NCBI RefSeq assembly: GCF_014652855.1 | Contig: NZ_BMZP01000019.1 | Span: 31,070-95,069, forward strand | Source: Novosphingobium pokkalii | GTDB taxonomy: Bacteria; Pseudomonadota; Alphaproteobacteria; Sphingomonadales; Sphingomonadaceae | Length of the DNA: 64,000 bases | Direction of reading: 5' to 3' | Shown: piece after piece, positions 25,401 through 33,468 of the stretch | Layout: each line of letters starts with the position of its first letter | How positions within the stretch are numbered: the stretch's first letter is position 1 | Made by a program: the position numbers and the translations under genes | The notes under the pieces: generated by a model | Database searches by the model: none | What the model saw: the letters and a program-made list of their open reading frames with translations, nothing else | Told to the model about the DNA's origin: nothing

Positions 25401-27158
25401 ATGACCGTTTCGGCCGCCGTCGCAGAAAAGATGGCCCTTGTTCCAACGCCCAACGACGATGCGCAGCCGCGCCGTTATGCGGATTTTGCCACGTTCTGCG
25501 ATGCGCTGGACTATGCCGCCCAGGGCGAACGCGGGTTCAACTTCCACGATCCGCGCGGCACCCTCAAGCAGGTCTATCCGTTCGCCCAACTGCGCAGCGA
25601 TGCGCTGGTGGCGGCGCGGCGCCTGGTGGCGCGCGGTGTGAAGCCGGGCGATCGCCTGGCCCTGATCGCCGAAACCGGCCCGGAATTTGCCGCGCTGTTC
25701 TGCGGCGCGGTCTATGCCGGCGCCTGGCCAGTGCCGCTGCCCCTGCCCACCAGCTTTGGCGGCAAGGAAAACTACATCGACCAACTGGCCGTGCAGCTTG
25801 CCAGCTCCGACCCGGTCATGCTGGTCTACCCCGACGAACTGGCAGAGATGTGCGGCCAGGCCGCCGCGCGCCAGGGCTGCCCGGGGCTGAGCTGGGCCGA
25901 ATTCGATGCCGGCGCGCTGTCTGATGCCGATCTGCCCCAGGCCGATCCCGATGCGATCTGCTACCTCCAGTATTCCAGCGGCTCGACCCGCTTTCCCCAT
26001 GGCGTTGCCGTTACCCACCGTGCGCTGCTGGCCAACCTAGCGGGCCATTCGCACGGCATGGAAATCGGCGACGGCGATCGCTGCGTGAGCTGGCTGCCGT
26101 GGTATCACGACATGGGCCTGGTCGGCTGCTTCCTCTCGCCGATCGCCAACCAGGTTTCGGTCGATTACCTCAAGACCGAGGACTTTGCCCGCCGCCCGCT
26201 GGCCTGGCTCGATCTGATCAGCCGCAACCAGGGCACCACGCTGTCCTATTCGCCGACCTTCGGTTATGACATCTGCGCCCGCCGCATTTCCAGCCAGACC
26301 AACGTGGCCGACCGGTTCGACCTGTCGCGCTGGCGCGTGGCCGGCAACGGCGCCGACATGATCCGCCCCGACGTGATGCAGGGCTTCGTCAATGCCTTTG
26401 CCGACGCCGGGTTCAAGGCCAGCGCGTTCCTGCCGAGCTATGGCCTGGCCGAAGCGACCCTGGCCGTCACCATCATGCCGCCGGGCGAAGGCATCCGCGT
26501 GGAACTGGTGGAGGAAGAGCGCCTGTCGGGCAGCCCGCGCGACCTGTCGCGCCCGGCCCGCTATCGCGCGATCGTCAACTGCGGCCTGCCCGTGCTGGGC
26601 ATGGAAGTGGCGATTCGCGGCGAGAATGGCGAAGTGCTGGAGCACCATCACATCGGCAAGGTGTGGTGCCGTGGTTCCTCGGTCATGCACTCATACTTCC
26701 GCGATCCGGAATCGACCGATGCCTGCATGGTCGATGGCTGGCTCGATACTGGCGACATGGGCTATGTCAACGCGCAAGGCTATCTGTTCATCGTTGGCCG
26801 CGCCAAGGACATGATCATCATCAACGGCAAGAACCACTGGCCGCAGGATATCGAATGGGCCGTGGAACAGCTCCCCGGCTTCCACCAGGGCGACATCGCC
26901 GCGTTCTCGGTGGAAACCGAGAATGGTGAGGAAACGCCCGCCGTGCTGGTCCACTGCCGCGTGTCCGACCCGGAAGAGCGTGTGAAGCTGCGCGACCAGA
27001 TCCGCGACAAGGTCCGCTCGATCACCGGCATGAACTGCGTGGTCGAACTCGTGCCGCCGCGCACCCTGCCCCGCACCAGCTCGGGCAAGCTCTCCCGCGC
27101 CAAGGCCAAGAAGCTGTACCTTTCGGGCGAGATCGAGCCGTATAGCCTGGCGGCTTGA
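25401..27158 (+). CDS. Fatty-acyl-AMP ligase
   Basis: ANL-superfamily adenylating enzyme that activates a fatty acid as acyl-AMP, usually for transfer to an acyl carrier protein instead of CoA. The 585-residue product shows the ATP loop (YLQYSSGSTRFPHGVAVTH), the FAAL-type segment YHDMGLVGCFLSPIANQ, the GYLFIVGRAKDMIIINGKNH hinge motif and the terminal lysine region RTSSGKLSRAKAKKLY. The ATG at 25401 fits the family N terminus; the frame further upstream covers recX antisense. No carrier protein, polyketide or peptide synthetase gene is beside it. A sphingolipid or other lipid role is speculation. Confidence 0.9.
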   Translation: MTVSAAVAEKMALVPTPNDDAQPRRYADFATFCDALDYAAQGERGFNFHDPRGTLKQVYPFAQLRSDALVAARRLVARGVKPGDRLALIAETGPEFAALFCGAVYAGAWPVPLPLPTSFGGKENYIDQLAVQLASSDPVMLVYPDELAEMCGQAAARQGCPGLSWAEFDAGALSDADLPQADPDAICYLQYSSGSTRFPHGVAVTHRALLANLAGHSHGMEIGDGDRCVSWLPWYHDMGLVGCFLSPIANQVSVDYLKTEDFARRPLAWLDLISRNQGTTLSYSPTFGYDICARRISSQTNVADRFDLSRWRVAGNGADMIRPDVMQGFVNAFADAGFKASAFLPSYGLAEATLAVTIMPPGEGIRVELVEEERLSGSPRDLSRPARYRAIVNCGLPVLGMEVAIRGENGEVLEHHHIGKVWCRGSSVMHSYFRDPESTDACMVDGWLDTGDMGYVNAQGYLFIVGRAKDMIIINGKNHWPQDIEWAVEQLPGFHQGDIAAFSVETENGEETPAVLVHCRVSDPEERVKLRDQIRDKVRSITGMNCVVELVPPRTLPRTSSGKLSRAKAKKLYLSGEIEPYSLAA

Positions 27159-27182
27159 TCGCGGGGCGGGAAGGGTAACAGG

Positions 27183-27267
27183 CCCTCCCCCAACCCCTCC
27201 CGCACGCGGGAGGGGAGCTTTCCTTCCTCTCCCCCTCCCGCTTGCGGGAGGGGGGCGGGGGAAGGGG
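27183..27267. repeat. Paired GC-rich palindromes (BIME/REP-like element), copy 2
   Basis: CCCTCCCCCAACCCCTCCCG...GCGGGAGGGG is followed after about 16 nt by a second palindrome CCCCTCCCGC...GCGGGAGGGG and an outer arm GGGCGGGGGAAGGGG. The layout is the same as the elements at 7440-7533 and 31783-31877, with a different stem core. It lies between convergent genes. Confidence 0.65.
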
Positions 27268-27276
27268 CTGTTGGCC

Positions 27277-28005
27277 TCAGAACGGAATTTCCGCGCCATC
27301 CCAGGCCCACAGCTTGCCACTGTCGGCCGGACCAAGGCCATCAAGCACATCCAGCATGGCCCCGGCTGAATGGGCCGGGGTGAACAGCTTTTCCGGCTTC
27401 ACCCCGCGCTGGAACGGGGCCGATAGCGGCGTGTCCACCGTGCCGGGATGCAGCGCGGCGACTACCGCCTGGGGATGGCTGCGGGCCAGTTCGATGGAGA
27501 GGCCGCGCATCAGCATGTTGAGCGCCGCCTTGGCCGCGCGATAGCCGTGCCAGCCGCCCAGCCGATTGTCGGAAATCGATCCCACCCGGGCAGAAAGCAC
27601 GGCGAAGACGCCGCGCCGATCGCGCGGCAACAGCGCCGGGGCCTGGGCCATGACCAGTGCCGGGCCGATGGCGTTGACGGCAAACTGCTCCGCCAGCGCG
27701 GGGGCGGCCAGCGCACGGACGCTCTTTTCCGGCGGCGTGCCATCGGCCAGGGTCAGGCGCCCGGTGGCGACCAGCACCATGTCGAGCGGGCCATCGTGGG
27801 CCAGACCCGCGCACGCACTCGCGACGCTCGCCGCGTCGCCATAATCGAACGTGAAAGGGCGTACCGTATCGGTAGCGGCCACCGGGTGCCGTGCCCCGGC
27901 ATGGACCACCGCGACATCCTCGCGCATCGCCAGCGCCGCCACCAGCGCCGCACCGATCCCGCCCGAAGCGCCGAACACGGCGACTTTTCTGCCTTGCTGC
28001 ATCAT
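27277..28005 (-). CDS. SDR family NAD(P)-dependent oxidoreductase
   Basis: Rossmann-fold dehydrogenase/reductase of 242 residues. The cofactor loop AVFGASGGIGAALV sits at the N terminus, and the catalytic region has the Ser in LSARVGSISDN and the YxxxK motif in GYRAAKAALNMLM. The PGTVDTPLS segment follows. It resembles CsgA/C-factor-type short SDRs. Substrate unknown. The two first codons are both ATG (28005 and 28002) with no clear Shine-Dalgarno. Convergent with the fatty-acyl-AMP ligase. Confidence 0.88.
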   Translation of the reverse strand: MMQQGRKVAVFGASGGIGAALVAALAMREDVAVVHAGARHPVAATDTVRPFTFDYGDAASVASACAGLAHDGPLDMVLVATGRLTLADGTPPEKSVRALAAPALAEQFAVNAIGPALVMAQAPALLPRDRRGVFAVLSARVGSISDNRLGGWHGYRAAKAALNMLMRGLSIELARSHPQAVVAALHPGTVDTPLSAPFQRGVKPEKLFTPAHSAGAMLDVLDGLGPADSGKLWAWDGAEIPF

Positions 28006-28058
28006 CGCGCCGGTGTGCGCGCACCGCCCGCGCCTGTCGAGCGGCCCGAAAGGGCGGC

Positions 28059-30224
28059 TCAGGCGACCTCGGCCACCCCATCTCCATCCCGTTCCTCGTC
28101 GAGCGGCAGATGCTCGCGCCGGCGGGGATGGTCGAGCAGGAAGCCCTGGACCTGGGTGCAGCCCACCGAGCGCAGGAAGGCAAGCTGCGCCGGCGTCTCC
28201 ACCCCTTCGGCCAGGATCGGCACCTGCAAGGATTCGCCGATGGTGATGATCGCCTTGAGCAGCATGCGCCCCTTGGGTTCGACATCGTAAGTCGTCACGA
28301 ACGAGCGATCGATCTTGATCTTGTCGATCGGGAACAGGTTGATCGCCTCCAGCGAGGAATAGCCCACCCCGAAATCATCCACCGCGATCTGCACGCCCAG
28401 CGCCTTGAGGCGCCGCATCGCATGCAGCGCGCGGTCGCGATGGGTGATCAGCGCGGTCTCGGTCAGTTCCAGTTCCAGCCGCGCCGGGGAAAGGCCGGTA
28501 TCGACCAGGATCTGGTGCACCAGCCGGTCGAACCGGGGATCGCACAGTTGCACCGCCGAAACGTTGACCGCCACGCGCACCGGCTGTGGCTCGCGCGCGG
28601 CGAGCTGGCAGGCCTCGCGCAGCACGAAAGCGCCGATCGCGTCGATCAGCCCGGTTTCCTCGGCCAGGGGAATGAACACCGCCGGGCTGATCGCCCCGCG
28701 CTGCGGGTGGGTCCAGCGCGCCAGCGCTTCATAGCCGACCACAGCGCCGGTCATCGTGTCGTGCTGCGCCTGGTAGTGCACCTGGATTTCGCCGCGCGTC
28801 AGCGCCTGGGCGAGATCGTCGAGCAGGGCGACGCGGGTGCGCGAAGGTTCGTCCATGCGCGAATCATAGCGCGCGTGGGGCACGTGCGGATCGGCCTTGG
28901 CCCGGCGCATCGCCAGGTCCGCGTTGCCCATCAGCTCGTCGACGCAGGCGCCGTCCTCGGGCGCCAGGGCATAGCCGATGCTGCCCCCCGTGCCGATCAC
29001 CATGTCGCCATCGTGCAGCGGCGTAGCCAGCGCGCGCCGCAGCCGGGCGAGAAATTCCTCGATCTCGGCCGGGCCGGCAACCAGGCGGCAGGCGGCGAAT
29101 TCATCGCCATGCAGCCGCGCGACATGCTCACCGGGCAGCAAGGCCTGGCGCAGCGCACGGGCCAGCGTGCACAACACCGCGTCGCCCGCCTCGCGCCCGT
29201 GGCGATCATTGATCGCCTTGAACCGCACGAGGTCGATCATCACGCACAGCGTGGCCGGAAGCGGTTCCGCCCGCGCCCGTGCGCTGCCCGCCTCGACCAG
29301 AAGCTGGCGCAGCCGTTCGGCAAAGGCGGCGCGGTTGGGCAGGCCGGTGAGGGCATCGTGGGTGGCCAGGAACGCATTGTATTCGGCCAGCGCGCGCTTT
29401 TGCACCAAGGCCTGGCGGAACTGTTCCAACGCGCTGCCGATGCGGCCGAATTCGTGGCTGGTGTGCAATCCCTCGATCGGGCGATCGATATGGCCATGGG
29501 CCATGCGCAGGGCCAGCCGCTCCACTCGGCGCAGCGGACGCAACAGCGCGCGACGCAGCCACAGCGCCAGCGCCAGCAGCGCCGCCAGCGCCACGCAGAC
29601 CAGCCAGATCACCTCGCGCAGGAATGCGGCGCGCCAGCGCGCCCGGTCGGCCACCATGCTCACTTGCGCGCTGTAGAGCCCGATCACCTGCCCCTTGCGC
29701 GCCGCACCCGGCCCGGCGGTGTGACAGGCCACGCAGCGGCGGTCGGCGGCGATGCCCTCTCCCAGAATCACCGGGCGAACCAGGCGCACCGAGGTGCCGA
29801 CCACTTCGACCAGATCGCGGCGGGCGGCAATGGCGGAGTGGTCCAGCCGGTCTTGCGGCAGTTCCATCGTGCCGGCGCCCCGGCGCGATTGCCAGTATAG
29901 CGTCTGCGGGCTCATCGCCATCCACACGCGCACGTCGCGGGTGTCGTGCGAATAGGCTGCCAGCGTGGCATCGAATGCCCGCGTGGCACCATCGTCATCA
30001 CCCAGAGAGCGGCGGTTGAGCATCGATTGCACATGCAGCGTGGCCAGCAGGTCCAGCGCGCTGTGCCCGCGATGGACTGCCGCCTCGCGGATATAGCGAT
30101 CGGCGCGCACCACCGAGAAGACCACGCTGGACAACAACATCGCGAGCAGGATCAGCGCCACGCCGGCCAACACGCCGCCGGCAAGCGAGCCGGGAGGCCT
30201 GGCGCGGGCATCGGCCCCTGTCAT
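28059..30224 (-). CDS. GGDEF/EAL cyclic-di-GMP phosphodiesterase with a periplasmic c-type heme sensor
   Basis: Inner-membrane signalling protein of 721 residues. Order: membrane helix (about 18-40), periplasmic DUF3365/Tll0287-like sensor (about 41-203) with a CVACH heme-c attachment motif at 164-168, second helix (about 204-224), HAMP (about 225-278), GGDEF domain (about 285-455) and EAL domain (about 465-715). The GGDEF signature is degenerate (HGDEF at 372-376), so cyclase activity is doubtful. The EAL residues look intact (EAL at 499-501, NVSA, ELTET, DDFGVGYSS, KIDRSF, AEGVET). It probably lowers cyclic-di-GMP in response to redox state or a heme ligand. The start at 30224 is preferred to ATG 30248; AAGGGA lies only 2 nt before it. 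Confidence 0.88.
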   Translation of the reverse strand: MTGADARARPPGSLAGGVLAGVALILLAMLLSSVVFSVVRADRYIREAAVHRGHSALDLLATLHVQSMLNRRSLGDDDGATRAFDATLAAYSHDTRDVRVWMAMSPQTLYWQSRRGAGTMELPQDRLDHSAIAARRDLVEVVGTSVRLVRPVILGEGIAADRRCVACHTAGPGAARKGQVIGLYSAQVSMVADRARWRAAFLREVIWLVCVALAALLALALWLRRALLRPLRRVERLALRMAHGHIDRPIEGLHTSHEFGRIGSALEQFRQALVQKRALAEYNAFLATHDALTGLPNRAAFAERLRQLLVEAGSARARAEPLPATLCVMIDLVRFKAINDRHGREAGDAVLCTLARALRQALLPGEHVARLHGDEFAACRLVAGPAEIEEFLARLRRALATPLHDGDMVIGTGGSIGYALAPEDGACVDELMGNADLAMRRAKADPHVPHARYDSRMDEPSRTRVALLDDLAQALTRGEIQVHYQAQHDTMTGAVVGYEALARWTHPQRGAISPAVFIPLAEETGLIDAIGAFVLREACQLAAREPQPVRVAVNVSAVQLCDPRFDRLVHQILVDTGLSPARLELELTETALITHRDRALHAMRRLKALGVQIAVDDFGVGYSSLEAINLFPIDKIKIDRSFVTTYDVEPKGRMLLKAIITIGESLQVPILAEGVETPAQLAFLRSVGCTQVQGFLLDHPRRREHLPLDEERDGDGVAEVA

Positions 30225-30543
30225 TTCCCTTAGCACAATCCCCGGCATCGCAAGGCAACCCCCTGCGCCCTGCCGGCATGGTTGCCGTGGCCGGGTGCCC
30301 GAAGGCCGGCACGCAAGGCGATCGGGCTGCTCTATCGCCCAGGCTTTCACGTTGGCTTGCCAGCGCTTTCCGCAGCGGTGCGGAGGGCGGCAGAGGCCCG
30401 GCGTTAACCCTGCCTGGCGCGTCGCCGGGCGAAACCGGTGGACCGTTCATCCGATAGCGGCTTGCACCGCGGCCGGGCCGGGGCCATCTTTCCAGCGCGG
30501 CAGCGCTTTTCCAGCCGCCGCAGACGCAAGACAGGATCGCTTC
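30225..30543. other. Intergenic region between divergent genes
   Basis: About 320 bp between the cyclic-di-GMP gene and telA, which are transcribed away from each other. It must hold both promoters. No gene, strong hairpin or recognisable operator is seen. Confidence 0.5.
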
Positions 30544-31758
30544 ATGGCCTCGACCTCTTCCGCTTCGCTCGCAGACCAGGCGCCCGGCATCACGCTGACG
30601 CCGCCCGATCCCGTGCCGGTGGTGGCGCCGCAGCAGGCCGCTGGCCTCGTCCCCGTGGCCGAGGAAACACGCGGCAAGCTGGAAGCCAAGGCCGATGCCT
30701 TCCTCGCCGAACTACTGGCGCAGGATGCGGCCAGCCCCGAGTTCGGCAAGCGGGTGGACCAGTTGACCGCGATGGGCCGCAAGGAAATCGCCCAGGCGGC
30801 GGGCATGTCGAACCGCTTCCTTGATCGCCCCATTCGGGCGATGGACAAGGATTCGGGCGTGGGCGCCGATCTGGCGCAGTTGCGCCGCACGATCGAAGAC
30901 CTCGATCCCGCGCGCAAGGGCGCGCTCTCCGGCCCGCGCAAGATCCTGGGCATCATCCCCTTCGGCAACAGCATGAAGAAGTATTTCGACGGCTATGTCT
31001 CGGCCCAGGGGCACATCAAGGCGATCCTCGAGCGGCTGGCCGCCGGCAAGTACGAACTGCTGATGGACAATGCCGCGATCGACGTGGAGCGGCAGAAGCT
31101 GTGGGACGCGATGGGCCAGCTCGAGCAGATGATCACCATCGCCCGCCTGCTCGACACCAAGCTGGAAGATGCCGCCGCCGATCTTGACCACAGCGACCCG
31201 GCCAAGGCCAAGGCGATCCGCGAGAGCGCGCTGTTCTATACCCGCCAGCGCCTGCAGGATCTGCTCACGCAGATGGCGGTGACGGTGCAGGGCTACCTCG
31301 CGCTCGACCTGGTCAAGAAGAACAACGTGGAACTGGTCAAGGGCGTCGATCGCGCCAGCACCACCACCGTGGCCGCGCTGCGCACCGCCGTGACCGTCGC
31401 CCAGGCCATGACCAACCAGCGCCTGGTGCTCGAACAGATCACCGCGCTCAACACCACCACGGCCAACATCATCGATTCCACCGGCAAGCTGCTGCGCGAA
31501 CAGACCGGCCGCATCCACGAGATGGCCGCCTCCAGCACGATCCCGCTCGAAACCCTGCAACGCGCGTTCCAGAACATCTATGACACGATGGACACGATCG
31601 ACACGTTCAAGCTCAAGGCGCTGGACGCAATGAAGCAGACCGTGGACACGCTTTCGGGCGAAGTGGAAAAGTCCAAGGGCTATATCGCCCGGGCCGAAGG
31701 CGCGGCCAAGAACACCACCCAGGCCAGCGCGCCCTCGCTGCTCAGCCTGGAGGGGTGA
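30544..31758 (+). CDS. TelA-family toxic anion resistance protein
   Basis: Cytosolic, largely alpha-helical protein of 404 residues in the TelA/YceH family, associated with tellurite and cell-envelope stress resistance. Family features include the conserved block LDPARKGALSGPRKILGIIP (about residues 120-140) followed by KYFDGYVSAQGHIKAILERL, and the C-terminal block of long helices. The mechanism is unknown. It precedes an XpaC-like gene, a pairing also seen in Firmicutes. The short distances suggest one operon through to the PHA-system gene, although a palindromic element lies in between. Confidence 0.87.
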   Translation: MASTSSASLADQAPGITLTPPDPVPVVAPQQAAGLVPVAEETRGKLEAKADAFLAELLAQDAASPEFGKRVDQLTAMGRKEIAQAAGMSNRFLDRPIRAMDKDSGVGADLAQLRRTIEDLDPARKGALSGPRKILGIIPFGNSMKKYFDGYVSAQGHIKAILERLAAGKYELLMDNAAIDVERQKLWDAMGQLEQMITIARLLDTKLEDAAADLDHSDPAKAKAIRESALFYTRQRLQDLLTQMAVTVQGYLALDLVKKNNVELVKGVDRASTTTVAALRTAVTVAQAMTNQRLVLEQITALNTTTANIIDSTGKLLREQTGRIHEMAASSTIPLETLQRAFQNIYDTMDTIDTFKLKALDAMKQTVDTLSGEVEKSKGYIARAEGAAKNTTQASAPSLLSLEG

Positions 31759-31782
31759 TGCCTGCCACCCTCGTGCGGGATT

Positions 31783-31877
31783 TCCACCACCCCCAACCCC
31801 CTCCTCTGAAGAGGAGGGGGCTTTATGGCTCTCCGTGCTCCCCCTCCTCTTCAGAGGAGGGGGTCGGGGGGTGGTGG
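31783..31877. repeat. Paired GC-rich palindromes (BIME/REP-like element), copy 3
   Basis: CCACCACCCCCAACCCCCTC with palindrome CCTCCTCTGAAGAGGAGG, then an inverted second palindrome CCTCCTCTTCAGAGGAGG and outer arm GTCGGGGGGTGGTGG. This is the most symmetrical of the three copies and nearly matches the one at 7440-7533. It sits between telA and the XpaC-like gene, inside a likely operon. Confidence 0.75.
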
Positions 31878-31915
31878 AAGCCAGGAACCGACATATCCGC
31901 AAGACAGGCCCAGTC

Positions 31916-32668
31916 ATGACCACATCCCGATCCGACCAAATCCTGCGCGAGGCGCGCGCCAGCCTGGCGCATCAGCGAGCGGGGGGAAGGCGCCGCTCGA
32001 TCGGCGCGCGCTCGGCCGAGATCAAGCGGCAGCACGTGGCGAAGAAAGCCGCGCGCATGGCCATGGCGGTGGGCGTGGTGCTGCTGGCGGCGATGGCGGT
32101 GGGGCTGGTGATCGATGGCATCGGCCTGCTCGGCCTGCTGCTCACCGTGCTGGCGGTGATCGGCGTGCTGGGCTTCTTTGCCACGTATCCCCGGCTCAAG
32201 GTGCCGGACCTGGCCACCATCAACCGGGGTGACGTGCGCACCATGGTGGGCCGGACGCAATTGTGGCTGGAAGCGCAGGCCCCTGCCCTGCCCGCCCCGG
32301 CGGTGCGGCTGGTGGACCAGATCGGCGCGCAGCTCGACGGGCTGGGCGTGCAGCTCGAAGGGATCGACACCGGCCAGCCGGCCGTGGCCGAAGTGCGCAG
32401 CCTGGTGGGCGAACACCTGCCCGGCATGGTCGAAGCCTGGCGGCGCATCCCCGCGCACCTGCGGCAGGAACAGCGCGGTGGCCGCAACGCCGATCAGCAA
32501 CTGGCCGATGGCCTGGCCAAGATCAGCGGAGAGATCGACCAGATCACCCGCCAGCTTGCCGCCGGAGACATCGATGCCCTGGCCATTCGTGGCCGCTATC
32601 TTGACTATCGCTATGGCGATGCGCTGGAAGGCGCGCCCGAACTGGCCCCGCCCGTGGAGAAGAAGTGA
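31916..32668 (+). CDS. XpaC-like membrane protein (TelA partner)
   Basis: 250-residue protein with a basic N-terminal tail (about 1-40), two close membrane segments (about 47-67 and 72-90: VGVVLLAAMAVGLVIDGIGL and LGLLLTVLAVIGVLGFF) and a long helical cytosolic region. Position directly after telA and the layout suggest the 5-bromo-4-chloroindolyl phosphate hydrolysis (XpaC) family, though I see no diagnostic motif. Its stop overlaps the next ATG (TGATG). The ATG at 31916 is the first codon outside the palindromic element. Confidence 0.7.
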   Translation: MTTSRSDQILREARASLAHQRAGGRRRSIGARSAEIKRQHVAKKAARMAMAVGVVLLAAMAVGLVIDGIGLLGLLLTVLAVIGVLGFFATYPRLKVPDLATINRGDVRTMVGRTQLWLEAQAPALPAPAVRLVDQIGAQLDGLGVQLEGIDTGQPAVAEVRSLVGEHLPGMVEAWRRIPAHLRQEQRGGRNADQQLADGLAKISGEIDQITRQLAAGDIDALAIRGRYLDYRYGDALEGAPELAPPVEKK

Positions 32669-32973
32669 TGCGCATTGCCCTGCCCCATTCCCTTGGCAAG
32701 GATGAAGTCCGTACCCGCCTGAAAAGCCGCCTGGGCGATGCATCGGGCAAGGCGAGCGAATTGATCGGCGGCATGGCGCAGGTCGAGACACAGTGGATCG
32801 ACGATGATCACCTGACCATGACGGTCTCGGCCATGGGCTTTACCATTCCCAGCCAGGTCACGCTGGAAGAGAGCCAGGTGCTGTTCGACGTGGAAGTGCC
32901 CGCCGGCCTTGGCTTTGCGCGGGGCATGATCGAAAGCATGATCCGCGAAAAGGGTGAGAAACTGCTCGCCTGA
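32668..32973 (+). CDS. Polyhydroxyalkanoic acid system family protein
   Basis: Small 101-residue cytosolic protein matching the PHA granule-associated regulatory family: MRIALPHSLGKDEVRTRLKS at the N terminus, a central beta region (TMTVSAMGFTIPSQVTLEES) and a Met/Lys-rich C-terminal helix. The family is often found away from phaC, as here. It is translationally coupled to the XpaC-like gene by TGATG. Convergent with the DUF2721 gene after 5 nt. Confidence 0.82.
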   Translation: MRIALPHSLGKDEVRTRLKSRLGDASGKASELIGGMAQVETQWIDDDHLTMTVSAMGFTIPSQVTLEESQVLFDVEVPAGLGFARGMIESMIREKGEKLLA

Positions 32974-32978
32974 ACCTC

Positions 32979-33425
32979 TTACAAATCCTTCCGTTCCAGC
33001 TCCAGGAACTCGGGCGGCAGGCGCAGCGTGCTGGCCACCATCCGGGTTTCGAGCAGGAGATAGATCAGCGCGATCATCAGCAGCGCGATCGACAGGAAGA
33101 ACGTGGTGGCGGTCACGTCGCCCAGATGGGCGATGCCGGTCATCTGGCTGAAGAACAGCGAGCCAACCGTCACCCCGATGCCCAGGCCCGACAGCACCAG
33201 CAACAGCAGGGCGCGGCCGATCAACTGGATGCGCCGGTCGACATAGCGCATTTCCACCACCACCGCGTCGTGCGCCGCGCCGGTGGTTTCGGCGTGCAGC
33301 ACCTGGAGATGGCGCGACCGGTCGACGATCCGGCCCAGGCGCGTGGTGAGGATGTTCATGATGTTGCCGATCGCCACGAGCACGAACACCGGGGCAAGCG
33401 ACAACTGGATGGTCTGGGCGATCAT
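32979..33425 (-). CDS. DUF2721 domain membrane protein
   Basis: 148-residue membrane protein with three hydrophobic helices: residues about 5-25 (LSLAPVFVLVAIGNIMNILT), about 68-90 and about 100-125 (a pair of helices separated by SQMTGIAHLGD). The polar segment RLGRIVDRSRHLQ after the first helix is characteristic of DUF2721. Function unknown. ATG 33425 (MIAQTIQLSLAP) is chosen; 33458 would add 11 charged residues. Confidence 0.85.
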   Translation of the reverse strand: MIAQTIQLSLAPVFVLVAIGNIMNILTTRLGRIVDRSRHLQVLHAETTGAAHDAVVVEMRYVDRRIQLIGRALLLLVLSGLGIGVTVGSLFFSQMTGIAHLGDVTATTFFLSIALLMIALIYLLLETRMVASTLRLPPEFLELERKDL

Positions 33426-33468
33426 GCGGCTGTTCTTGCCGCGATGATCGCCCGCCACGCAAGCCTTC

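Noticed and set aside
30225..30543. Search for a riboswitch or small RNA before telA
   Set aside because: No conserved structure, strong hairpin or T tract could be recognised.
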